In this document: one piece after another, positions 46,820 through 59,279 of the stretch
Layout: each line of letters starts with the position of its first letter
Position numbering within the stretch: the stretch's first letter is position 1
NCBI GenBank assembly: GCA_037954665.1
Contig: JBBMOL010000021.1
Location: 496,001-560,000, forward strand
DNA length: 64,000 nucleotides
Direction of reading: 5' to 3'
DNA from: Laguncularia racemosa
Taxonomy: Eukaryota > Streptophyta > Magnoliopsida > Myrtales > Combretaceae
The notes under the pieces: model-generated
Databases searched by the model: none
What the model was told of the DNA's origin: nothing
The model's input: only the letters and a program-made list of their open reading frames with translations
Program-made: the position numbers and the translations under genes

Positions 46820-48211
46820 TGATAAGTGTTTAATTATACATATTATCATTTTTTATTTTTATTTTTTTATATTGTCCTAGTTGGTTTTATGAGTATATTT
46901 ATTGAATTTGACACTCAATAGCTCATATTTTGATTTCAAATTTTGCAAGGGCAGTTTTGATTGAAAGGAACAAAATCTAGCAAGTTTTACATGATATGAA
47001 GTTAAAATGAAGGAGTTAGAAATAAGTGAAGTTCAATAGGTCACCAACATGCCCGTATTGGTGCTGTATATCTTTTGGATGTATTTCCCTACAGTATATA
47101 ACTATGCTTAACTAGCTGTCTAGGTCAACATGAGAAAAAAAAAATAAAAAAAAATGCTTATGTTAAGCCTCTACTGATTAGCAATTCCATATTTGTTGAA
47201 GAACTGAGACTAGAGAGTTATATGGCTATGTATACAGTTGTCTTGAGGCTGTGTTAATGACAATGAAGTGTGGAAATTACATGATATAAAAGGAAGTAGA
47301 AACCAATTTTAGGGAGACATTCTTTTATAGATTAGAGACACACACAAAGGTTCCAAGAGAGCTCAAGAAGGCCAATTAAGGTGAATTTCCATAGATCAAA
47401 GTGTAAGGTTAAAAAGGGTTTTCTCATCATATTTTTGTTTCACAATTGTTTTGATCATGTAAACATGATGATTACAACTTAGTTTCATTGTGTACTTGGA
47501 TTTGATGAAACCTAGAACTATATGATAGATTATTATTCATTCAATGGATTTATTGTTTTGTTGAGATTCAATTTTGTATGGTTACTTTTCTTCAATTAAT
47601 ATTACAAATGTGTCAATTAGATATTTGATTTTATGCATGTGTGATTGACAGATCGTATGTATAAATAGATTTTCATAATTGGAAGAGTTGCATGCAATCT
47701 TAGAAATAAGATGTAAATTCTCTTGATTAAAGTTAAACCTAATAGTAGAATTCAAGGAATGGGCATAACAATTTTAGGGGTTTTGATTAGGAAAAGATTT
47801 CAATTAATCAACCTAAGGTTAAAAATTAATAATGTTGAGAAAGATATTGAATCAATTAAGAAATTTTTACAGTCTAAGAATACAATAATGAAATTAAATG
47901 ATAATTAATTGATTGCATAGGTAATCTAAAGGGGATTTAATGTTCGAATATAAGCCTTTATGATTTATACTTAGTTTGCGTTCTAATTCTTAATTTTGTT
48001 TATTTTTTTATTTTTAGTTTATTACTTTATTAGTTTTAATAATTGGTTTCAACGTTCTAATGTGAAGATTAGATAATATGAAGAAGGATAATTGCTAGTA
48101 TTCATAGTTTTTGTGAGACCAATACTTGATATCTGTATCCATTATACTATAATATCAATAGATGTATTTGCCTAGATGGTTTTAAGATAGAGGGTTGGAC
48201 TGGACACATCA
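46820..48211 (+). mobile_element. Probable Athila/Tat-like solo LTR
   Basis: Begins TGATAAGTGTTTAATT and ends GGACACATCA. The start and the near-end segment (GCTAGTATTCATAG...GAGACCAATACTTG...ATTATACTA) are laid out like the Athila-like LTR at 52662-54147 (GTACTAGTAGTTGG...GGGACGACCCTGTACTTG...CTATACTA). Flanks ATGAT (46815-46819) and ATGAC (48212-48216) differ by one base. No primer-binding site follows, so it is a solo LTR if the boundaries are right. Confidence 0.5.
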
Positions 48212-48216
48212 ATGAC

Positions 48217-49600
48217 CATCTTAATAGAAGTTGCACCCATAAAGGAAAAAGAAAAAGAAAAAGGAAGGAAAAAAAGAAAAGAAAAGAAAAAAGGAACATC
48301 TATAATAAAAATAAGCAAGTGAAGGTTTGGCAATCTCATTTTGGTTCCTTTAATGGTGGCTATAGTACAATGTTTCTTGATCATTTGAGGAAAAAAAAAA
48401 AAGCTATCAACTAGAGGAACATGAAAGGGAAGAGTGGATCCCCTACTTTAGCTCCCTTAGTCGGTTGACTTCTAGTAACTCGCCTATCATTAATCATTAG
48501 ATGGAAAAAAAAAATCATGACACAGTATATTAATCATGGAATGACAAAGGAAATGACTTGATGTTGACATTTATAATATGCGAAAGCATAGACCATTTTC
48601 CTCTAAATGGCAAATAGATTAAATGGTAGTAGGCTTTGACCCATCTAATTAGCAACATTCTCCATTAAAGTACAATATATGGAAAAGTAGTTTTGTATTA
48701 GGACCCACATTTAGAACTACCTTTCTATGTGTCACACTTTCAATAGATAGTGTTATTAGAGTAAGTACCTATCTTTTATCTTGCAAGTATTAGGTTCATT
48801 TCTATTTCACAAGTCTCCTTTTGAATATGAACATTTTCTTACTAAGTAAACATATAAAAATGCTTTGATTATAGTGAAAAATTGGGTTGAAACCTCTACA
48901 ATTTACACTTAACAACTACCAATGCATTGGAAAATTTATACAAAATCATACATTTTTAGGGTAAATGTGTCCCTATTACTTTATCATTTTTTTAGAGTAC
49001 TTTCTTTTTTCGAGCAAGCCATTTATCATTAACAACATATCCATTACATTTATTAGTACATTATATTCTTTACTTATAGAACAACACAATTACACTTTAT
49101 AAGTTATGATATTTTAGGTTTTCGAGAAACTATGGAGCCATTTTATACTCCCGTAAAGTTTATTTCTCAAACTAAAGTTAGAAAAAAAAAACCTTTATTT
49201 TAACTATAAATATAAGTTTATCTATATAGTATGTGTTATTGATTAAAAATTCGAAATTTGAATTTTAAAAATATAACATAATACTAAAAATAGATTATAT
49301 TTGACTTAAATAATTGATGACTTGTAAATAAAAGTACTTTTAATGAGTGTAGTAACTTACTAAATATACATGTATCTCATTACTAACTATAGGTAAATTA
49401 CCCTTAAAATTGGGTAAATTACACTTTGGCTACATGTGTTTTTTACATTTTTTCACTTTTGGTACCTATGTTTTTATTTTTGTTACATTTAAGTAACCTG
49501 TGTTTTGCAAAATTAAGAAAAATACTATGACTATTAGTATCAATTACTTTTAAAACAAATATATAAGTAACCTGCTGTTCACTCTTGTGGTCTCCATCTC
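48217..49600. other. AT-rich intergenic
   Basis: No gene. Purine-rich microsatellite at 48240-48297. Bases 49400-49560 contain TTTGGTACCTATGTTTTTAT and CATTTAAGTAACCTGTG, which look like an unknown repeat family abutting the copia remnant. Confidence 0.4.
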
Positions 49601-49662
49601 TTTGAATAGATCAAAAGCCTCCTCACTACATCTATTCAACACAAAATTGATATCATAGCTCT

Positions 49663-51243
49663 CTATACCAAAATATCGTTCTTAGGCATATCTATAAAAA
49701 CCTTAAGTCTGTTTTCTTTTCCTTTAAAAAAAACAATTATCTTTTCAAGTCTGTTTGATGATTCAGCTTGATCAAATCCTAACCCAAAATTTGAATTACC
49801 AATTCTTTGAGAAGAGATTAACATTTGAAGCTTTTTATCACTTTCTAAAAATTTATGAAAAGTGGTACTCAAGCCTTTTGAGATAGCATTCATTCTTTCC
49901 TTTCATTCTTTAATTTCTGAACACAATTCAGAATTTTCTTTTTCCAAATTATCTTGAGCAGCACGTAATTTTTCATTATTTATATGCAAAACTTCGGTAT
50001 CACACTTTAAAATGTCACTTTCATCGACTAATAGTTGGTTGGTTTGATATAAGGCTTCTTGTTATTTTTTCAAAATTTCAAATTTTTCTTTTGCTTTAGA
50101 AAAACCTCTTAGAAGTTTTCTAACTTGCTTACTTAGGCTTTCAGACATCTCTTCTTCTTTAGAATCAAAAGTTACCTTAGATAGAGCTATAAGGCATAAG
50201 TTTGCTTCTTCTATATCATCGAATGCATCGCCTGATTCAGCATCTGACTCATTTAAGTCACTCCATGCTGCCATCAAAGACTTTTGTTTTACCTTGTATT
50301 TTTCAATTTTCTTTAGCAATATAGGGCATGCATACTTGATGTGTCCTAGTTTTTTGCATTCGTAGCATATAAACTCCTTCTTTTCTTTCTTCTCTTTCTT
50401 TTTTTCTTTTTCTTTGATCATTTTTCCTGTATCATCTCTGAACTGATAAGTAGCATAACATTGACTTCGGTTAGTACGCTTACCTTTCTTCTTGAAGAAC
50501 TTTGAGAGTTTTTTGGCCAACAGATTCACATCTTCCTCTTCATCATCGTAGTTTGATTCATTGTTTGATAATGATTCTCTTTCAACAGATGCTTTAAACG
50601 TAATGGACTTCCTTATTTTCTCTTGTTCTTGCTGATGTTTTAACTTGGACTCATAAGCTTGAAGCTTTTCTCGAAGTTCACTTAAACTTAGGGTATCAAG
50701 ATCATGAGTTTCCTCTATTGCATTAGTCTTTGAATCCCACGAACTCGGTAGAATTCTTAGAACTTTTCTCACTAGTTCACTGTCATCAAATTCTTTACCA
50801 AGCAAAGCAAGTTCATTAGTGATTAAAGTAAATCTAAAACCATCAGAAATATTTTCACCAATTTTGAATCTGAATAATTCATAATCATGCATAAGAGCAC
50901 TTCTTCTAGTATCTTTGATCATTGTTGCTCCTTCATAGGTTTTGCAAAGCTTATCCCAAATTTCTTTAGCAGTTTTGCATGATGAAACCATTGCAAAAAC
51001 AGATTGAGATATGCTCATCATAATCATATTCTTAGCCGTGCTATTCATCTCAAGCTTCTTCTCCTCATCATTAAGTTCATCTTTGCTATTGAGAACAACT
51101 AGCTTGTCACCATATTGGATAATTTGCCAAGAGGTGAAATCAGTAGCCTTGATGTATGTTTCCATCCTACACTTCCAATAAGGAAAATTATTTCCATCGA
51201 AAAATGGAATCCGATTTGAAGCAATAGTAATTGTATTTTCCAT
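49663..51243 (-). pseudogene. Ty1/copia gag (start intact, then broken)
   Basis: The ATG at 51243 opens 393 codons. The N-terminal block is MENTITIASNRIPFFDGNNF...YWKCRMETYI, then a UBN2-type gag core with EIWDKLCKTYEG, MHDYELFRFKIGE and DSELVRKVLRILP. A Lys/Glu-rich linker follows, with the zinc knuckle C293-x2-C296-x4-H301-x4-C306. An acidic segment (AAWSDLNESDAESGD) comes after it. A stop at 50062 is followed in frame by KLRAAQDNLEKENSEL and, to 49663, a coiled-coil-like continuation ending near FIDMPKNDILV. Layout and the long LTR suggest the Maximus/SIRE lineage (inference). Protease, integrase and RT are absent from the window, so the element is truncated here. Confidence 0.9.
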
Positions 51244-51276
51244 TAGATCGAACTCTTAAAGAACAAAAAGAGCCAA

Positions 51277-51288
51277 GCTTTGATACCA
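51277..51288 (-). other. Copia primer-binding site (initiator tRNA-Met type)
   Basis: On the minus strand the sequence after the LTR end (...CCAACA, two bases) is TGGTATCAAAGC. It matches the 3' end complement of initiator tRNA-Met with one mismatch. It fixes the element's orientation and the LTR edge at 51291. Confidence 0.88.
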
Positions 51289-51290
51289 AA

Positions 51291-52661
51291 TGTTGGTCTC
51301 AATTATGCAAACAAAAGGGGAGGGGTGAATTGTTTGTTTTTAAAACTTTTTGAAAAACACTTAACAAAATTAACCTTAATACTTCTTTAGAAGAGAAACT
51401 TTTCTTTAAAACAATGTAAAGCTTCAATTGACTATTTTGCTTAAGGGGATTCACATGAACTAATATTAGATGTAGATTATGATCAATGACTTGCAGGGCT
51501 AAATTATACAATTAATAAATAAAGTGCATAAGTAAAGGAGTCAAGAATTTTATAGAGGTTCCTCCTTTTGAGTACATTTTCTCTTCCAGCTCTACCAGCC
51601 GAGGATCTGGTTATCCACACCAGTCATTTCACTAAGTTAATGAAAGAAATTACAAATACCAATCAAATCTTGCTCTGTCTCACAAGCCTATCTCTCTTGG
51701 CTAAACACAGAACTACAAGACTATGTGTAATCCTCTCAATTAACTCTCAATCAAACTCAACAAAGAGTAAAGAGATTTTCAAAGTCAAGTTACAATGGAA
51801 ACTCAAAGTATTAAACTCAAGAACACATCAAACTTTAAAAAATAATTATTATGCAGAATATCATCTGACTAATTAGACATTGTTTGACTAAATCAGAAAA
51901 GCTTTGATAGAAAAATTTCAGCTTGAATTTTCTGAATGATTTTCTTGCTTTTTGATCTCTATTTTTTTCTTCTCTCTTTGTTATTCTTCATTTTGAACTT
52001 GTAGATGATATATATATATCTATTTCTACAACGGATAAAAAAAAACAAACATAATTTGACCATTTGAAAATTTCATGTTTGTTGCTTCATTATTCCTGAT
52101 TTTTCGAGATATGAGATTTTGAATACTTCAACATCCTAAATGAATAGATCTTCTAACTTAGGTCTTCTTCTGTTGAATCAAAGATTAAAGATAATGAAGA
52201 CATTCGTTTTTCCAGAAGTTACGGAGAAAGAAAAAATCTTTTCCTGATATTTGAAGTGGATAAACTTTAAAAAAAATCTTTTCCCGATCTTATGTGATAT
52301 ACTTTGAATAAAATTTGCTAATATATGAAATAGATATATGAAACAATTTAGTTATAATTCAAATACATAAAATAAGGAGATTAGATATTTATATAACTTT
52401 CCATGAGGTCAGTAAGAAATGTTGGAGATTAAAATTTTTCTTTTGAAAATATATCTCCTTCTCGTGATAATTTGAGAAAACATGTTATTACTTTCTGCAT
52501 ATGAAAAAAATCTGTAAATCTAAGTTGATTTCAGATATATGGAAATTATTTAAAATACGACTACTTGATTAAAATACAAAAATCCATGTACTCGAGAAAT
52601 CCTTTGTGGAACGGATTAGATGTATTACCAATTACATCTAATTATAGTGAGGCTAGACCTT
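51291..52661 (-). mobile_element. Copia 5' LTR, proximal part (split)
   Basis: Starts TGTTGGTCTC next to the primer-binding site and matches the solo LTR 11330-12716 throughout. It is interrupted at ACCTT by the Athila-like element and resumes at 62374. The two parts add to about 1593 bp, against 1598 bp for the solo LTR. Confidence 0.93.
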
Positions 52662-52873
52662 TGATAAGTCGCAAAATACCCTTATCTAGAGTAATGAAAT
52701 TGTGCTTTATTGTTGAATTTTTAGATGATTTGTTGAAGAAAAGGATGCTTAATGGAATGAATGTCAATTTCAGGATTTTCTAGAGTATTTTGGAGCTAAG
52801 GGAAGGAGTTTTGAAGAGTCGGATCAAGTTTGGAAGGAATTGGATACAATACATGTGAAGAAAAGAATTCTGG

Positions 52874-53183
52874 AAAGTACACAAGCGAGATACACGCCCA
52901 TGTACTTTACTTGTGTATACTGAAGTGGATGTTTGGAAAGTACACGAGTGAGATACACGCCCATGTACTTTGTTTGTGTATATTGAAGTGGATGTCTGGA
53001 AAGTACACGAGCAAAGTACACGCCCCTGTACTTTGCTTGTGTATCTAAGTTTTGCTGCTGTGTAACGATGTTTCAAATACACGACCAATGTACACTCCCA
53101 TGTACTTACTCGTGTATATTCACATAAGGACGCTTGGAAGAAAGCACGAGATACACGAACGAGATACACTACTCGTGTATGTA
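52874..53183 (+). repeat. Palindromic module array in U3 of the 5' LTR
   Basis: Three tandem units of about 60 bp (starting near 52874, 52937 and 52997), then two looser ones to 53183. Each is a nested near-palindrome of the form AAAGTACACG-AG-TGAGATACACG-CCC-ATGTACTTT-GTTTGTGTATA. Arms read TACACG/CGTGTA or TACATG/CATGTA. They end just before the TATA box. The 3' LTR has the same array at 61099-61408. Confidence 0.88.
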
Positions 53184-53200
53184 TCCAACCCGGGTACATG

Positions 53201-53207
53201 TATAAAT
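53201..53207 (+). promoter_or_regulatory. TATA box of the Athila-like LTR
   Basis: TATAAATA follows GGGTACATG about 20 bases after the last palindrome. The identical site in the 3' LTR is at 61426. Confidence 0.65.
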
Positions 53208-54153
53208 AGACCATTAGTTGCCCTAGAAAGGAGGTTCCGAATTTTGTACTTGCTCTGACACACATAGCAGCAGGGGAAAGAAGATTCTGTCAGTTCCAAA
53301 GGAGGTTGAAGACCCACGAAGGAGAAGATTTCATCTTTAAGGTTGTGACTATGAATTTTAATTATTCTTCCCGTAATTGTATTTCTTTTGTCCAATTCAT
53401 GGAGGAGTAGACTCTAAATCTAGATTTTATTCAAAACTTCTCTGTCATGTGATGAAGATTCGGTTTTTAATGCGAAGTTGTTGACTTTCTTATGATTAAT
53501 TGCATGCCCTTCAATTGTTTCTTAGATTCATAGATTCGGAATATGAATTTATGCATGATATCATATTAGTTAATTGAGAAATTGCTCTTATGATTAGATT
53601 TAATGCAATTAATGAGACTTGATTGTTCTTTTAGAGATAGGAAACAAGAGTCTTCTGTTTACATCGATTGTTTTGATGCGAATTCACGCGCTTTATGCAA
53701 TTCTAGGTTGCTATTAAATAAGGAGAGATCCTATTTGATAAATCTAGGATTAGATAGGTTAATATACTTGAGAAAGTAGTTAATTTGACTAGGGAATTCG
53801 ACATTATAAAAAGTCAACTACGCCAATCCTCATAAATCTAATGAATTACATGATAGAGAAGGAGTAGAATAAGATCTAGGTTGCTTTTGCCAATTGATAA
53901 ATCTTCAGAACCATTGTTGTTAGTGAGTTATTAGTTTTAAGATTGGAGTAATTAAGTTTCAACCAACATATTTAAGCGTCGGTTAGATAATAGGAACGAA
54001 GTTAGTACTAGTAGTTGGTGTATCTCTATGGGACGACCCTGTACTTGACACTATACTACGTCCACGGTAGGTACACTTGCCTATTGCAAAGTAGTTAGAA
54101 TTAGGAACAGGCATTATAAATATTAAAGTTACGATTGGCAACGATCAAGTTTT

Positions 54154-54171
54154 TGGCGCCGTTGCCGGGGA
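54154..54171 (+). other. Primer-binding site, tRNA-Asp type
   Basis: TGGCGCCGTTGCCGGGGA, a few bases after the 5' LTR. Athila and Calypso-type elements are known to use this sequence, complementary to tRNA-Asp. Confidence 0.9.
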
Positions 54172-54294
54172 TACGCCAATATTAGAAACACTTTTTACTT
54201 ATTAATTTAACCAATTTATTTCTTTCTTATCTTTTTTCCCTTTTCTTCCTGAGAATTTGGAGCTCATAATTGATTTGTATTTCGTTTACAGTGC

Positions 54295-55784
54295 ATGACC
54301 AGAAGTCGCTCCAAGGAACTTGCTGTTTTTAATCCTAAGCCAGAGAAAATTATTCGTTGTTATCAGAAAAAGCAACACTCGACGGAGTCAACATCATTTG
54401 GTATTCAAGGAGAATCACTGAAGGAAGAAATGGCTGATCAATTCAATAATCGTGCTCAAGAGTTGAATCAAGGAAATGTTGTTGTGGATCCCTTGAATCA
54501 TCAATTGGTTGATAATAGAGATGGCCGAGTTAATGAGCCACCTAGAACCAATTCTGATTTTGCCAGGCCAAACTTGATAGGCGTTAGCTCTAGCATAGTC
54601 CGTCCTCGAGTGGAGGCAAATAATTTTGAACTTAAGCCTGCCATGATTCAGATGGTGCAGCAATATACTCAATTTGATGGTTTACAGGATGAAGATCCAA
54701 ATGTGCATATCCAACTCTTTTTGGAGATATGTGATACCTTCAAATTTAATGGAGTCAGTGATGATGCGATCCGCCTCAAGCTCTTCCCATTCTCTTTGAA
54801 GGGAAAGGCTAAGCAATGGCTGAATTCTTTACCGAGGAACTCCATTACTACATGGCAAGGTCTGATTAAGAAGTTTATGGACAAATTCTTCCCTCCTTCA
54901 AAGACCGCTAAACTTCGAGCTGAGATTCAATCTTATCATCAGTATGACATGGAGAATTTGTATGAAACCTGGGAGAGATTCAAGGACTCAATGCGGAAAT
55001 TCCCACACCATGGGATCCCAGAGTGGCTTCAAGTTCAGATATTTTATAATGGGTTGAATTATCAAACGAGACAAACAGTAGATGCCGCAGCTGGTGGCAC
55101 CTTGAACCATAAAACTCCTGAAGAAAGTTTGACTCTTTTTGAAGACATGGCTGCGAATAATTATGAATGGTCACATGGTAGGGCAGAGAAAAGAAGGTGG
55201 CAGGCATTTTTGAAGTGGATGTGGCTACTTCTATCATGTCCAAAGTTGAGGCTTTATCTAGAAAGATCGATGGATTGGCTGTCTCACAACATCAGTTGGC
55301 TATTGTAGAATCCTCAGGTGGTGAAGAAGGACAAACTGAGCAAGTGGATTATTTGGGAAACCCAATTCGGCCCCAGAACAATCCATACAGCAATACTTAT
55401 AACCCAAGATGGAGAAATCACCCAAATTTTTCTTGGAGTAATAACAGTAATATTCAGAAGGGCAATCCGAATCATCCACCAGGTTATCAAAGGCCAATGG
55501 TCCAGAGTTCCAAACCGCCACTTGAAGATCTCCTCACAAAATTCATCAAGGATTCAGAAGACAGATAGAAGTCCTTAGATTTGATTCTGAAAAATCAAGA
55601 CTCGGCTTTGAGGAATCATGAGGCATCAATACACAATCTTGAAAACTAGGTCGGTCAGATAGCTAAGCTTCTGTTAGAGAGATCTCAAGGTTCATTACCG
55701 GGAAACACGGAAACCAACCCTAGAGAACATGTTAAAGCTGTCACATTACGAAGTGGTAAGGAACTACAACCAAAGGTTTAAGAA
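54295..55784 (+). pseudogene. Athila-like gag, broken
   Basis: The ATG at 54295 opens MTRSRSKELAVFNPKPEKII. The retrotransposon gag core lies at residues 135-260: VHIQLFLEICDTFKFNGV, LKLFPFSLKGKAKQWLNSLP, WQGLIKKFMDKFFPPSKTAK, YETWERFKDSMRKFPHHG. A frameshift near 55190 moves the frame to AGIFEVDVATSIMSKVEALS, which continues through a Pro/Asn-rich tail (NPYSNTYNPRWRNHPNFSW). In-frame stops lie at 55566, 55647 and 55779, with family-like sequence between them (TLRSGKELQP). The protein would form the particle shell. It cannot be made full length from this copy. Confidence 0.92.
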
Positions 55785-55869
55785 GAAGAGAGTCAGGTGA
55801 CTGAACTAGCAAAAGAACAAGTAGCTCTCAAAGAAGGGGAAAGCATTCAGAAAAATCACCTAAGGAGAA

Positions 55870-57812
55870 ATCATCACCTCCATTAATCCCAGAATACAAG
55901 CCCAATGTTCCTTATCCAGCACGACTCAAGAAGGACAGAACAGATGGGCACTATGGCAGATTTTTAGAGATATTCAAGCAATTGCATATCAACCTTCCAC
56001 TGGTTGAGGCATTATCACAAATGCCACGATATGCAAAATTTTTGAAAGAGTTGCTATCAAACAAAAGGAAGCTTGAAGAGTTCTCCACTGTAACTTTAGG
56101 AGGAGAATGCTCTGCGGTAATTTAGAACAAACTCCCAAAGAAGTTAAAAGATCCTGGGAGCTTTACCATCCCTTGCCTGATAGGGAATTTATCTGAAGAA
56201 CGGGCATTGGCTGATTTGGGAGCCAGTATTAATTTGATGCTATACAAGATGTTCCAGAAATTGGGTATTGGAGAGCCGAAATCGACCAAAATGAGTCTTC
56301 AATTAGCCGATCGATCAGTCAAATTCCCGAGAGGAGTAGTTGAAGATGTATTAGTGAAGGTGCAGGACTTCATCTTCCCGGTAGATTTCTTCATCCTTGA
56401 CATGGAAGCAGATGTGGAGGTCCCTCTTATATTGGGGAGGCCATTTTTGGCTACTGCTAGAGCCATAATTGATGTTGGGGATGGGAAGTTAGTGTTGAGA
56501 ATGGGAAATGAAGAGGTCATAGTGAAAATGCCTGACGTCCTTAGACAAAGCTTGCACCATGATGATACATGCTATGCAATCGACTGCCTTGACTTCGCAG
56601 TTTCAGATTCATTGCAAGACTTATCGATTGGTGATGCATTGGAATTATGTTTGATGAATGGGGAGAAAGAGCAACCTGAAAATATGGCGATTAGAGCAGT
56701 TGTCAATCAGCTTAATAATAATCCTGAGTTGAGAGAAGAAAGAAGCTTTGAAGGTATGAATAGATCCACCATTCAGAGATCAAAACCTTCAATTGAGGAA
56801 CCACCTGAGCTAGAATTGAAACAACTGCCATACTACCTTCAATATGCATTTTTGGAAGAAGATTCTAAACTTCCAGTCATAATTGCATCAAATTTGGATC
56901 AAGATCAACAGGAAAGGTTATTGCATGTCCTGAGGCAACACAAGAAAGCAATTGCATGGAAAATTGCAGATATAAAGGGGATTAGCCCATCGTTTTGTAC
57001 ACAAAAAATTTTGATGGAAGATCGTGTCAAGCCAGTGGTACAACCGCAACGCCGACTTAATCCAAATATGAGAGATGTTGTAAAAAAGGAAGTCATCAAA
57101 TTGCTTGATGCAGGAATGATCTACCTGATTTCTGATAGCTCATGGGTGAGCCCCATTCAAGTAGTTCCGAAGAAAGGCGGTATGACAGTAGTACCAAATG
57201 AAAAAAATGAACTCATCCCGATGAGAACTATCACTAGATGGAGAGCTTGTATAGATTACTGCAAGCTAAATGACGCATCTCGAAAGGATCATTTTCCTCT
57301 TCCATTTGTGGACCAAATGCTTGAAAAGGATAGCTGGTCATGCATATTACTGTTTCCTCGATGGGATGTCTGGATATTTCCAGATTTCTATCGCACCCGA
57401 AGACCAGGAAAAGACGACATTCACATGCCCTTTTGGGACCTTCGCTTATCGACGCATGCCTTTCGGATTATGCAACGCTCCAGCCACCTTTCAGCGATGC
57501 ATGATGGCTATTTTTGAGGATATGGTAGGAGACAAGATGGAAGTATACATGGATGATTTTTCTATTATTGGGAATTCTTTTTATGAGTGTCTACACCATC
57601 TTGAGTTAGTGTTGCAATGTTGTGAAGACACTAACTTGCTCCTAACTTGGGAGAAGTGCCATTTTATGGCAAAAGAAGGTATTGTCTTGGGTTATAAAAT
57701 CTCCAAGAAAGGTATTTTCAAGGTGAATGGTCAAAGGCTTAAGCATTACTTTGGGGACAAAACAGTTTTGGAAGAAAAGGAGGAGCTGAACCTCATTCTC
57801 ATCTCCATTTGA
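55870..57812 (+). pseudogene. Athila-like protease and RT fused to integrase tail
   Basis: The frame resumes at PLIPEYKPNVPYPARLKKD, with a stop at 56123. The protease has the active-site motif ADLGASINLM (56211-56240) and VPLILGRPFLATARAIIDVG. Reverse transcriptase starts near 56990 with VKPVVQPQRRLNP and SSWVSPIQVVPKKGG. A one-base shift near 57325 leads to AGHAYYCFLDGMSGYFQI, FGTFAYRRMPFGLCNAPATF and catalytic YMDD (57546-57557). After VLGYKISKKGI the reading jumps straight to FKVNGQRLKHYFG, normally the far end of integrase. RT thumb, RNase H and nearly all integrase are therefore deleted (junction near 57710-57722). Confidence 0.92.
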
Positions 57813-58109
57813 GCTCCATCGGTTCATTACGTCGAGCTAACGACGTTAAACAACAGCGCTTCTTGGGAGGCAACCCATGTTGCTTAGGTAAGTTTTCTTC
57901 TTTATTTATTTATTTATTTTTTATTTTTATCATCCGTTGTTTTGGAGTAACTTTTGCAGGACAGCAAGCTACAGAGGAGCTAACCAAGTGTGGATTCTAT
58001 GAAAGTCACCTTAATAGAGCTTCTTTTAAGCTTTAAGTGTAGGGAAATTCAGGATGGGAGACCTTTTCAAGGGAATGCAAGATGAAGTGATGACAGGTAT
58101 GTACTTTGA
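57813..58109 (+). other. Conserved post-pol stretch of Athila-type elements
   Basis: AACGACGTTAAACAACAGCG, then CTTGGGAGGCAACCCATG, then a donor-like AGGTAAGTTTT at 57887. I recognise this block as typical of the region after pol in Athila-type elements, where a splice could create the downstream ORF message. The splicing role is inference. Confidence 0.6.
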
Positions 58110-58620
58110 TCTGCACAACCGGGTACACTAGTCGTGTATCCGGGTTTTTCACACATGCTAGAGGGTGTCTAAATTGACTTTGCAATACCAAAGGGGAATA
58201 CGTCATGGCGTGCCCTCCCGTGCACTTCAAAATATGCTCATTGTGTAAATATCAGAGATACACGAATAAGGTACACAATCGTGTATCTAACCTACAGAAT
58301 GCACAATTTGATACACGAATAAGGTACACGCTCGTGTGCCTGGTTGTGTATCTGACCCACAGAACACCCCCTCTATATACACGAACAAGGTACATGCTCA
58401 TGTACCTGGTCGTGTATTTAACCCACAGAATGCTCTCCCAGATACACGAACAAGGTATACGCTCGTATACCTAGTCGTGTATCTACCTACAGAATGCTCT
58501 CCCATGATACACAAACAAGGTACACATTCGTGTATCTAACTCACAGAAAGGATTCCAAAGTACACGACCAAAGTACATGACCGTGTACTTTGGTCGTGTA
58601 TCTAATTTTTCTGCTCGTAC
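58110..58620 (+). repeat. Internal palindromic module array
   Basis: About six units of roughly 65-70 bp. The clearest reads TACACGAACAAGGTACATGC then TCATGTACCTGGTCGTGTAT (58377-58416), a two-level palindrome with outer TACACGA/TCGTGTA and inner AGGTACA/TGTACCT arms. Units are linked by CC(C/T)ACAGAATGC-like spacers. Arm changes are often matched on the other side (for example GTATACGC/TCGTATAC at 58455-58472). The module is the same type as in the LTR U3. Confidence 0.9.
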
Positions 58621-59279
58621 TATAAAACGACTCCTCACTTCACTCTGCCATTTACACGACCCATTCTCCATTCGTGTATTTGACCCACTCTACTCCTCCA
58701 TACCGTGGTTGTCCTTTCCACACTATAAACTTCTTCCGTTTCAAGGATTCAAGGTAAGTAAGTTCTCTCTTCTTCTTCTTCTTCAATACTTATTGCAATA
58801 AGGTTGCTGCTCGGTTTTCTTTTATGACTACCATACATGCTTGCATCTATGATGATGGTATGATGAGTGATTTCGCATTGTGGAAGTCTGTTGTTGATAG
58901 ATCTGTAGACATTTTGAACTCACGTGAATGCATGTATGATTGATGTCTTGAGTGGCTGCCAAATAAGTGAATCGACAGTTAGGGTTTGAACATGAATATT
59001 TGGGATTTTGATTTTGCGGGTTTCTGGAACAATGTTGTTGTGTTTCTTTTCCGATCTTCTTCTTAGAAACCAAGTTATGAGGCCATTTTTTTTTTATGAT
59101 CACTAAACTATCGCACCTAGCTTCTTAGAATCAAGATTCGAACTTTATCGTTTGATGATGCTTTGGGTATGTTGTAGTTACATTGTTGGCCTTCAGGAAG
59201 GTAGGTTGATAATAGACTAAAGCCATAAGACTTGATTGTGAGCGTTCCTATGGTAATTTGTGCATGTATTAGATGGGCA

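Larger units (their letters stand above)
52662..54147 (+). mobile_element. Athila-like 5' LTR
   Basis: Runs TGATAAGTCG...AACGATCA, 1486 bp. U3 contains a palindrome array, a TATA box lies at 53201-53207, and U5 ends two bases before the TTTTTGGCGCC stretch. Compared by eye with the 3' LTR it differs at about six bases plus one single-base indel (near 53344). Confidence 0.95.

Noticed and set aside
47723..47908. 61-codon ORF within the probable solo LTR.
   Set aside because: Inside LTR sequence with no domain; likely chance.
52780..53265. An open 161-codon minus-strand ORF, identical to one at 61005-61490, looking like a conserved repeated protein.
   Set aside because: It is the U3 palindrome array read in the antisense direction. 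The two copies are identical because the LTRs are. The repeats in the peptide come from the DNA repeats.
58205..58539. Two overlapping plus-strand ORFs with internal peptide repeats.
   Set aside because: Frames through the palindrome array; no start context or known domain.
58110..58620. Regularly spaced palindromic repeats resembling a CRISPR array.
   Set aside because: Nuclear plant DNA inside a retrotransposon; the palindromes are the long part and the spacers are themselves similar to each other. No cas genes.
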